Source: Phoronis australis (taxonomy: Eukaryota > Phoronida > Phoronidae). From it: a stretch of DNA of 60,000 nucleotides. The notes beneath the pieces are model-generated. The model ran no database searches. It had not been told where the DNA came from and saw only the letters and a list, made by a program, of their open reading frames with translations. The position numbers and the translations under genes are program-made. The stretch covers positions 713,291-773,290 of the forward strand of contig NMRA01000080.1 of the NCBI GenBank assembly GCA_002633005.1, read 5' to 3'. Of the stretch, positions 26,701 through 38,700 are shown one piece after another; within the stretch, counting starts at the first letter, position 1, and each line of letters opens with the position of its first letter.

Positions 26701-29700
26701 AATTACAATAATTAGCTCTTCCAAAAATTACTCTCATTGCCAAATCCAGATGACAAATAACTAGAACACTTCCTCAATTTCACTTGGAATAATAGAAAAC
26801 CTAGAGTTAGTAAAACGAAACTTATACGTGGTATTGAACAAGGTTTAGATAAGGTAGATATTAAATCCTATGTACACAGCTCGAAATTGTCGAGGATTTA
26901 ACATCTCCTGAAAACTGATAATTCTTGGAATGTCTTTCTTGTCACATACAAATGGAAAGAGGGATTAAATTTTGGAAGCAATTTCAACATTGTTACTGAT
27001 AATAGATTTTGGCTTGATGTTTCCTTGGCATGGAAGAATTTTGTAACATGTTTTGTTCCAGACATAGTTTATAGTATAGTGAATGAGCCCCTTAGCTCAA
27101 TACAAACATAAAACTTTACTTTATTCAATAGTGGTATAAGAAAGGTTTAAGAAGGGTGAAAGATTTACTAAATGTTGATGGAACAATTCTGAGTTTACAA
27201 TCATTGTACAGAAAATTTGAGTAACAAGTTTGGATCATTAAACGCTTGTGAAATCAGTCCCTCAAATATGGTTTTGTACCCTTTACCAGTTTGAATTTGT
27301 CAAACAAAAATTCTTGACAATTTCGACTGCACTGTTGCATATCGTCAGTGCTCAAACGGGGTGCTCAAACTTTACGAAGACATTTGTCAGAAATCTGAAA
27401 GTCCCAAATGGGCATGTGGACAGTGCCCTGCAGAAGTGGGTTATTAGAGATTTAAACCTTACTTCCATTGATGATTTTGAGTGGTCCAAAATTTATCAAT
27501 TACCGTATGTTTTAATGTTAGATGTTAAGGTATTTCCAATATTGTACGTTGTATTACACCTACAATGACTTAAATGTATATTTTGCTCTGAACACAGGGG
27601 GACTATAGTACAGTTATTTGTGGAATGCAGATATGTACAGAGAGTTGTGGAGGAAAATATGCAATGATTTCCTTAGGACTGATATTTTGTTTGGAAATAC
27701 TGAACGTAACAACACTATAATCTTGTAGTTTTAATAACATTATGAAATGAGCTTGTACAATTTTTGAATATTCAATGTGAAGCAAAAGACTTAAGTCTCA
27801 GGCCACTTTTCAGGAAAGACTTTACCACTGCCCCACTATTGGATTGTCCTCAAATATCTGTCTCCATGATCTTTTTAATCCACAGATCAAAAGTTAATTA
27901 ACAAATAATGACGTAAAAAGTGGAATTTCATTTTGTCAATTTTCTCAATAAAATCAAACTTATCATTAGAAGAGTGGTTTGTACAAGGGATCCGTCATAA
28001 ATGACATCTGATAACTTATGTAGCAAGCAAAACGATTTTATCACTTTCTTTGCGCAATAACAAGATGATTTTGAGTGTAATTTTCACAGATGCCACCAAC
28101 TAAATTGGTTTATTTGGTAGATAACGCTCATTGTCACTCCACGCACCAGGCATGCTGGTCACAAACGCTGTGCTGGACAATCTACATATGCATGAGAGTA
28201 CATGCACTTTATTAAAGTGATTAGGAAACATTTATGGAGGATGTTGCAAACACAGTCACATGGTTTAAATAATTAAAACAAACTGTTAACAACCTCTCCA
28301 GGAGGGATTGTTCAACATTTGAGAACAATTGGCAGACACTTCTTCAGTAATCCAAGAAATCTGACTAGAATCTCATACACTTCAGCTGCAGCTAGTATTT
28401 GTTCACACCACTGAGTAACACTGGAACAGGGTAGTTAGAGTCTTGTCCAAAACACAAGTTCACTATTACCGAAGCCAGGGACCGAGACTTGAGAGCTCAA
28501 CGCACAAATCACTGCCACTGACTGGTACTTTAGAGACTCTCTCGTGTTCAACAGCACCTGTACACAGGGAGGTGAAGCCCCCTAGTGGAGGATACATTAT
28601 TCCACTTGACTCTCCTTATTTGTGCAATATTCCCAAACAAATGTTTTCTTAAAGAGACTTCTTACCTCGTAAAACTCATTCCAAAATGGATTTACATCCC
28701 CGTTGATAGTTTTAGTGCGAAATGTATTGCTTCCAACTGTAATGAGATTCAAGACAATAAAATTATGGAACAAAAAATTACTTTTGTTGTCGCCAGGAAT
28801 TCGCAGAAGGACCAAATTTATTGCTACTGGACAAATAACAAATAAGCCCAAATTTTTATTGATAGATGCGACACTAATAAACGAAATCCAGACCATTGCT
28901 GTTTCCATGACAACTCTAAAAATAACATCAACACCCCATCAATCAAATTAGAACTGTGTGTAAGGAGCAGATACCCCTTCAGGGGCACCGATGGCGCATT
29001 ACGTGACCTAGGAATTAGAACTCCTAACAGATTTTTGTCCCAACTGGGACTCTAACTCAGGACACACCAGAACATGCCACAATCATTCATATTACAAGAT
29101 AGAAGCGCTCCTGATCTGTATAATAAAGAACACAAGCACTGCTTTATTCTCACCGAAAATGAGAGCGTACGGGTCAGATGAGTTCTTCTTAAACACGTTC
29201 ACATCAGCCGCCTTCAAATCAGCAGCTTGAACTAAGTTGATGCGGAGGACGCCCTAAATTAGAATCAAGAGTTAGCACCACCACGGTCTACGAGTCATAC
29301 TCTTGACGACATTACTGTAGCACCAATGGAGAAATGATGAGAATTTGAGAACAGTTAGAGCGGATTTCTTTTTGAGTGATGCTCGTTATTAAGTTGGCTG
29401 TTTTTAGCAACTCGTTCTCACTGGCATAACCAGGGTGCCAAAACCAAATAGTATTCGATAATTCTGTTAAAAATATCCATACCAATTTGAATTTCAAAAT
29501 ACTACGGATGTGATTTCTAAATTTTCAGTTAAAATATGTCCATATATGACACACAATACCGAACGGTAGGCACAGGGCACTTTGAATCTTTCTCTCTCCC
29601 CTACACTCTCGGTCTATCCCCACCCCCCTTCTCTAACACCCTCCCACCCAACCTTAGGCATGGGATACCCTTTCCTCCTCCCCTCACCACCAAGCTCACA

Positions 29701-32700
29701 CCCGTCTTTCTCTGCCTACCACTCTCCCCTCTCCCTCCCTCCATCCATCCCCACCCCCTTCTCTCACACCCTCCCAACCAACCTTAGGCATGGGATACTT
29801 GAGATCAGCGTAGCTGACATCACCACTAAGCTGTACAGGCAGTCTATTGGGCAGTACCATCAGTGAAGCCACTTGGTCACGGATGATGGCGTGAAGACTA
29901 TCGCTGAGACCTGGGATGTCTAGTGCATTGGCCAGGTCAGTCAGGTTGAAGTCTATGGTCTGCAAAAAGACGGGCATCTCTAATGGCGTGACACAAAACT
30001 TTATTGCACATGCATTGTTTAAAAACAAAATGATTTCAATCCCTCATTACTTAGATTTAAGTATGGCTATACTGAGTAAACTCTTCAATTTCACACAAAA
30101 TTTTTCTAAAGCAGATAACCAATTTGTTAAAATGCTCAAAATTTATTTTTTTCTCAAGATTAATTTTTTAAAAAAATTTGACAAAAATTGAATTCCTTGT
30201 ATCCCATACTGTGTGCTAAATAGAAGAGAGTTTACTTTTCTGATATTAGCAAACTTTCTCTACAATGGGTCAAAGATGAATGACAGACATTAGAATGAAA
30301 AAAAGAATAATAACCACAAAACAGGTAATCCCTGTTTGTTGTACATGTCGGTAGAAAAGTAATAAACAGACCCCGATTCAGTGTTGTCCATGGAAAACAT
30401 ACTGATTCAGTCACTAAGTCTTTGATTAAAAGATCTAAAACTCCAATTCATTTGATGTTTCCAGCATGAAATTCGATTATGAAAATTTTTTCAAGGAAAA
30501 GGTTTATCAGATAAATATTCAAAAGCATATCTTCTTTCCACATCATGGCCAATCATAACGGCTTAACATGTCAATTGTGAGTTTCAACAACCAATAGCAT
30601 CTGACCAGTCAGATATCTGACCAATCACACGTACCGGCTTGGAGAGGAAGAACACCTGCAGCCCACCCACCAGGGGTATCTTAGACATGAGGGGACTCAT
30701 GATGACTCGCAGGGTCCCATGGACTTGAACGTCTTTGATCCCTGCCTTGCCTCTACCAATGGACACACGGATGTCTGCATCACCGGCATAACTGAAAGGT
30801 GGAGAAGACTGCATTCTGATCATGCAACAACATAAAGTCGTAGAGCTCAACATCCTTACAGAACTGAAAATTTTTCTTGAAGTCATAAAAAATTTATTTG
30901 TTCTTTGAAAGCTCAGAAATCTCTTCTACTTTGAGTAAAGTCTAAGGTTATGTAAGACTAATACATTATGAAAGACCCTAGAAAAATTCCAAAACTGGCT
31001 AACTTTGGAACGTCATATAAAGCTCTACCATGATCACAAAGCAAAGTTGAGAATGTGTGAAGATATTGTAAATGTTGTAATAGCGCTTCTACATTTTGTT
31101 TGCAAGGACACGATCCTCAACTTACAATAGTTCCATGTCGAGGACAATCTCATCACGACGGACGTGGTCGACGTATACTTTGACCCCGCCAATTCTGGGT
31201 GCCTGGAAAGTATTAAAACTTTACTTTCAAATGTTGCAGGATAGAAACAGATTCGTTCGATGGAGGTTTGTTTGCAACTGAAACCGCTTCAAAGTTTTCC
31301 ACACATCGGGTATGAGCACAGTGATTTACACGCTCTGCATAGCGTTGGTAGCGAGCGGTAAACGAAGAAATCTTTTAAAAGTCAGAGTGCAGTGTCTGTT
31401 GTCAATACAACTGACCTCATACACAAGCGCTATCTGTGGGCAAGCTCCAAAAACCCATCACGACAATGACTTAGATATCTCTGGCCTTGATCTTCTTGTC
31501 AATTTTAATTGTTTCAGCTCATGTTGGCTCTCATATTTTGAGTGATCGGTTATTTGTGATCATTCCTTTTGACACACACGCACGCACGCAAACACACACA
31601 CAACTATTTCCAGTCAAACTAATCATAAGAATAAATAAGCTGATTCTGTAGTCTGCAGTCTAGGAATAATTTAGCTGTAAACCACCTACTGTAAGCATTT
31701 TTTTGCCATCATAGTTAATATAACAAGGGAGCTCTGTTCATATTTTAACAGACAATTTGATAAAGTAATGTAATTCTTCCATTAATTTGTACAGAACTGT
31801 CTCTGCAGACATGCTCTGCGTTATTTAACTGGGATATTCAAAAGCCAAAAAGCTTGCAGATTAGTGTTTCCAACAGCATAACACGAAAGAACTATTAGAA
31901 AGTTTTTCACATAAAAGGAGTGAGAATCATTAGTCTGAATGAACTAATAGGAAATTAAACGGCAGGATTCATACCAAAGATCTTTTTCACTGGACATCTA
32001 TGAAGAATGACGTAATATATTGAAAGTGCAACGGCTTGAAAACCACCAAGAAAATGCATGCAGTGCTTTTGAGGATTATTGGGGAAAAACAAAATAATTA
32101 TGTGAATATTTTTCTTTTTTAAATGAAACCATTATACAAAACCTGATATAAATAAAGCACATTTAGAACGACAATTTTGTGAATTTTGCTGGTGAATTTC
32201 ACACAAAAATAATTCATCTAAACCGTAATTATGCATTTTCAAAGGCTAATAACCATGCATGTCAATCCAATATGAATGTTACAAGTAAGATTTTTAAAAA
32301 ATTCCATTTTTCAGGAAGAATTCGTAAGATGATTGCCCAACTAAGGAAAATGCATGATACGGCAATCTTTATAGGAAAATGTATATCCAGCATTTTTAAA
32401 CTTTCAAACCAATTGTAAAATTCTTTCTTCACATATGTTAGGAATTCGAGAAACGTGATATCTGCAAGACTTAATGGGTAATACTTAAGAGTTGGCAAAA
32501 AAGCTAATTACATCGTTAAAATGTTCGAAATTTTACCAAAGTTTAGATATTAATATGGTGATTTTTTAGTACACATGAAGTCACCAACTTATTTCATTAC
32601 AAAATTTGACAATAACAAATTCCATATGCCCACCACACAACATTGGATATCAAATTGAAGAGTATGTACCACACATTACACATTCAGTGCCAATCACTCG

Positions 32701-35700
32701 ACAGACACAAACATCATAACAGACCATGAATTAACAAAGATGGAGGCTGTGAGAGGGCATTTTTACTGAGTAATTTAACACCAAACATTGAACACTGTAC
32801 ATTGTATTGTGAATAGCTCTTCTGACACTCATCAGTTATCATCAGCCAGCAAACAACAGTTCAATGCTGCCCAGAATCAGACAACATAAAATGAGAAGCC
32901 TTGGTCACTAATTAAACTTGGTTTGCAAAGATCCATGAATGAAAGAAACAGCAGACAACACTTAAAGTCACATGACCAGAATTCACTTACAATGTCACCA
33001 AGGTCGACTCTCTCAAATTTGAAGGATTTCAAAGAGGAGGGAAGTGATGCTTTGAGTTTGCCTTCGATCGATGTTTTCAACAATTCCTCCACGTAGTCGC
33101 CAATGAAGGGCCACATTTGACTTATGACCTGCAAGAAATGGTTCACAAGGCTATGACATTTCAGACATAGCACCTCATGTCACTGAAAATGGGGACATAC
33201 CTACTGTTTAAGGTTCAAGAATAAACATAACATGTTACATTTTCTCTTTGATGTCAAGCAGGTTTGAGAATAAACATAACATGTTACACTTTCTCTTTGA
33301 CTTAAAGAAGATTTGAGAATAAACATAACATGTTGCATGTTCTCTTTGACGTCCACTAGGAGCATGAACAAACATAACATGCTTCCATTATCAACTAGAA
33401 TATATTAAAATAGCAACTTCATAATGATAATTAACATGGAAAGAGATAGTTCGGTGTGAAAAAATAAGACAAATTTGTTGAAAAAAACCTATTTCACAAC
33501 ACATCATGTTTCTAACATATGGCAAGAAATTCCAGACTCCCATGCAATAATCACATGCCATGTGACAGAAAATACAATCAATACTTCTCCTCAATATATT
33601 ACATCTTGAGCCACAGCTCAACTAAAACTACACAACAAAAATGTACAATGCGTATGAAAAAGAACACGCTAAGTCACTTGCACTATCAGCCTTTAATCAA
33701 CTGCCAGTGTCCTAAATTAATGTATTTACATAGCTGCTTACCTTGTTGACCCATTCAGTTCGCTCTACATCCGGGAAGACCACCTGAAATAGAGCAACAA
33801 AATTGGTTATGAATACATAAACTAGAACTTTATGCAGTGCTCGAATGTTGGAAAGTCATTAGTTGTCAACAACTTTGAACGGCCATGACAGTATTTACCT
33901 GGATGACTTTTAATTTCACAGCTCTAGTAAATATATGCACTGTGCCATAATTTTGAACTACACTGTGATGTTTACTAAAGGGCATTTATATTAGGGTTCT
34001 CAAAAATCTGGATTACATAAACGCAAAATTTTTTAGACGTCAGAAGTGGGCGTGTACCCAAGTAATTCATTGGGTTAACACCCAGGAGCTCCAGTGATTC
34101 AATTACGAAACATTGACGGGTTGTTGAAAATGTACTGTAGTTAGATACTAGACACCTTGATAGGAGTGATAGCATACTGAAGTTCAGAAGTGTAAAAAAA
34201 GCTTTTGGATGCAGTGTATCATTAAATTTTCCCAAGCAAGCATTATGCACATACTGAGGTGGCAATGCGATGTTCACGTGCCTGTTTTCATCATTTTTGT
34301 ACTTGAGTACAATAACACCATTAGCATGAGCATAAACCTAATGAACCAATGTGTCTCCTTCAGTAAAGAGCTGGAGAGTACGGGTATGATGTCGCTCAAA
34401 TAGAACAAGCGAATTGCACAATTTGGGAACTAAAATTCTGACAAGACGGGCATTCTCAATGACATGGGCACCTTTAAGAAGGTCTTGCTCATATAAATTG
34501 AGGGATGGTGGTACACCGAGCAGGGCATCCAGCCTGGTGAGTACTGTACAGCACAGCAAAAGACATTGACACCAATTATAAATAAATGCGCTCTAATTTG
34601 GATTACCCAACACAACATACAACTGGACAGTAAACTCAAATTCACTCACTAACACAGGCGATGAAAATGAACAGCAATAATTTTTAGAAACAGGAAAACC
34701 CTCCAGTGCTTTTTAACCCTTTTTTAAATAAATGTGCAAAATGTCCATCCACTTCCCACAAAGAAGCTGCATATACCTTTTAGATTTGAAATGTTCGAAT
34801 GTCTCAGTGCAATGCACAAGGACAGTTTCTAAAAGACTACAGTACAAAACAAAAGCAAGCAGACAAAGTATCGTTTGGTAAAAGTGAGAAAAGTTACCAT
34901 TTTCCAGTCATGACGGCTGATTACACCTCGTCAACCATTACGACGAATCATTCTAATTCTGATGGTGAGTTCTGCTAGCACTCAGCCGTCATGACGGTGA
35001 ATTTTGCTTGCGTTCAGCCGTTACGATTGAGGAATTCTGCTTCATTTTGTCTCATTATTTTTGGTAAGCGCTGTGCATTACGTTATACCGGAAAATTTAA
35101 TTGAAATTGTCTGAAAAACATTCCCATCACAGCAAACCAAAAGCAAGCATTATACTGCCCATCTCTGTTTGCCATTAAAAGGAAAATTTTGGTAAAATTC
35201 AAATGTTCCTTGAAACTTGATGCTCATATGATCACAGCCACACTTCTCTGGTGTTAAAAACACTGATCAATGATTCTAAAAAGCAGCATTTTTGTTGAAA
35301 TAAATAACAAAAAAATAAAATCCAAAAAATCCAAAATGAATGATCAAGTCTGATATAGAAATGTTTGCTGGTTAGAAAGTGATTTGAAATTGATTAATTT
35401 CATATGTCATGTGAATCTTTAGCTCAGTTATCGNNNNNNNNNNNNNNNNNNNNNNNNNNNNNNNNNNNNNNNNNNNNNNNNNNNNNNNNNNNNNNNNNNN
35501 NNNNNNNNNNNNNNNNNNNNNNNNNNNNNNNNNNNNNNNNNNNNNNNNNNNNNNNNNNNNNNNNNNNNNNNNNNNNNNNNNNNNNNNNNNNNNNNNNNNN
35601 NNNNNNNNNNNNNNNNNNNNNNNNNNNNNNNNNNNNNNNNNNNNNNNNNNNNNNNNNNNNNNNNNNNNNNNNNNNNNNNNNNNNNNNNNNNNNNNNNNNN

Positions 35701-38700
35701 NNNNNNNNNNNNNNNNNNNNNNNNNNNNNNNNNNNNNNNNNNNNNNNNNNNNNNNNNNNNNNNNNNNNNNNNNNNNNNNNNNNNNNNNNNNNNNNNNNNN
35801 NNNNNNNNNNNNNNNNNNNNNNNNNNNNNNNNNNNNNNNNNNNNNNNNNNNNNNNNNNNNNNNNNNNNNNNNNNNNNNNNNNNNNNNNNNNNNNNNNNNN
35901 NNNNNNNNNNNNNNNNNNNNNNNNNNNNNNNNNNNNNNNNNNNNNNNNNNNNNNNNNNNNNNNNNNNNNNNNNNNNNNNNNNNNNNNNNNNNNNNNNNNN
36001 NNNNNNNNNNNNNNNNNNNNNNNNNNNNNNNNNNNNNNNNNNNNNNNNNNNNNNNNNNNNNNNNNNNNNNNNNNNNNNNNNNNNNNNNNNNNNNNNNNNN
36101 NNNNNNNNNNNNNNNNNNNNNNNNNNNNNNNNNNNNNNNNNNNNCTCCTGCATCGGATTCACAGCTTCGATAAAAGTTAAAGGTGTGAATTTCAACAGAC
36201 TTCTCTCACACACCGATAAGTTTCATGTTTCTATAGAGTCAATGCTTACATCACTTAAATTGATGTTCTAACCGTAATTAATCAAAGTCAAGTGGTAGAA
36301 AAGTTCACCCCTGCATAGCGTTATCAAGTTCTAAAAGATACCAGTATTTCCCAATAGCCAATTATGGGGGACCCGGATTTTGAGAACCGGTTTGATGTCC
36401 ATTATTGATTGGAGAAAACTGGTTCTCAAAATATTGGACCCCTGTAAACTGACTATCACTCCATATAGAGTGAACTAAGATTACCCATAATGCCACAGCC
36501 AGTGTTGTTAGTGCAGACAGACTTCAGTCCCATCCACGCACAGACTTACACTAGAACTTGCACTAGTGCAATTTTCCCCCCACACACACCTGATAACTAG
36601 CGTAAGGAAAAAGTGGTCGTTCTGCACATGACAAAGAACAGCGGATACGAAAACAGTGTGAACAAGGAGACTGATAATTGCTTCCACCTTACCCCAGGTT
36701 TGCAGCCACACGGCAATTAGAAGTGGCGCAAATTACCCTACCTCAATAATGCGGACTGAGTTGTCACAAGTGGGGGGAAGCCGCACCAGTTTAAATAGCG
36801 TATAGACAGTCGCTAAACCTGGCAGCAACTCGTATTTTGTTCTAGAGTATGTCTGTGTGGATGGCACTTTCGAAGGAATGGAATGTGAGCAGTGGTACTG
36901 GGTCCACATCAGTGTCAAAAACGCTAGCATTTTTACCAGCATGTGAACGGGGTACAGAGTTCCTCAGTAATTTTGTCAAGCTAAACTTTTAGCTTTGAAA
37001 AACTTCTGGGGCCCGTTCCAACAAAACTGACTTAGCTAAGACAATTTTTAAATTTTACTAAATTTTAAAATAAAAGTTAAATTTGTCTCAAAATCATTTC
37101 AATAAAGAGATCTTTAGCTTGATTAATGTGTTTGAGGTAATTTTTTCTTAGTTTTGAGGAATTTACCGAATGTGGAAGTTTCAAAGTTTGGAACTTAAGT
37201 CAAAAATCAACTTAAGTCAGTTTCTTGGAACAGGCCCCAGGTCTATCTATAGCAAACCAACTTGTCTCAAAAAATATTCAGACCAAATGATAATTATTGA
37301 GAGTTTCGATAGGAAATGACAAAGCTGAAAGCTATCTATTTTGCGCTGCACTTGCACTAAATCAAAACGGTGCAGCTTTCCAATATGAAATATCCCGATG
37401 AGATTCACAAAAATTTTAAGGGGATTTTCACTTGTTTTGTACAAAAATTGGTAAAATTGTCACTTTCAGGGTTTTAGAAGCCGATATCCTTGCAGCAAAT
37501 AAAGGACACTTCAAATAATGTCATTTTCTGCCCAACTCCAACCAAGCTCATAATAATATAATCAAAATTCCCTTAATCTTTATTTTTTATTTGAATTTCA
37601 ACTGTTGATCTTGACTAAGAGTAGCGGGATTTTTAAGTTAAATTAAATTCAAAAAGTCTGTGGTCTGTGAGATTGTGCACTCCTTCACAGTACTACGTAA
37701 TGTATAGGTGGCTCTGTGTCAGAGAATAATTATACACCTAGCTAAGACTTCAGCCGATATTTCCCAATAACAGGGTGGCCATGGAAATCAGTGAACTATA
37801 GCCGAGATGACAGCTCGACACAAGTTGAGAACAATTGAATGAACTAGGGACTAGTTTATATCAATGGCGGGAGTTGTCCTATTTCCACGCCTTGCCGTGG
37901 GCGGTCAGCTTGAAGTTATGGTTTACTTGACCAGACAGCTCATCTCCTAGCACTGGATCTGCACTGCCCTGAGATAGGCCTATCTAGATCTAGTCTGCTT
38001 CTGAATGAGTAACAAAGACAACGACACTTCATGAGAATCTCATTGCAGTAATGCCAATGGTAGCATAATAAAACCTCACAAATTGCTTAAAAATAACTGT
38101 TAACATTTGCTTTCTGTATGTTTCAAAGGCCACTGAAATTGTTCTGAATGCCTACACCTTCTCCAAAAATTGACTGAGTGCTTGGTATGGTAATGAACTT
38201 TGAGACAGGCAAAGTCATTTAATATTTGGTGTAACTTAATCTTTCATGAAAAATGAAAAATACCTTGGCTGCCATATTGTGTCCTGGAGAACTGGTGAGG
38301 TTTTACCATGTATCATATTTTGCTCCACCTGCAGGGTAACTTGAATTAATACAGGGATTTTCTACTCACCTCGTCACTGAACTGAAGAATAGTTGACAAC
38401 TGTAAAGTTTGTTCCAACAAGAACATTCAAAATTTGAACCTAACATAATACAATAATCAAAAATCAGATGCACAAACATTTGTCACAAATCGTCCCCTTC
38501 TGCCTAGGGGTATAGCCGAAGGTAGGTCACCCCAACCCCGCAGCTAAACACCTGCCGTTGCCTCAGGATATCTGAACTTAATTTTTTGAGGCAAGAATTG
38601 TTTAAATGGTAATGCACAATTTTGAATAAAATGGAAATCTGTTCAAGAAAGCTAGTTTTCATCAAAGCAATAATATTCATACAGAGTGCAGAATTCATAC

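Noticed and set aside
35404-36213. Open frames of about 260 codons on both strands
   Set aside because: Nearly all their length is the N gap.
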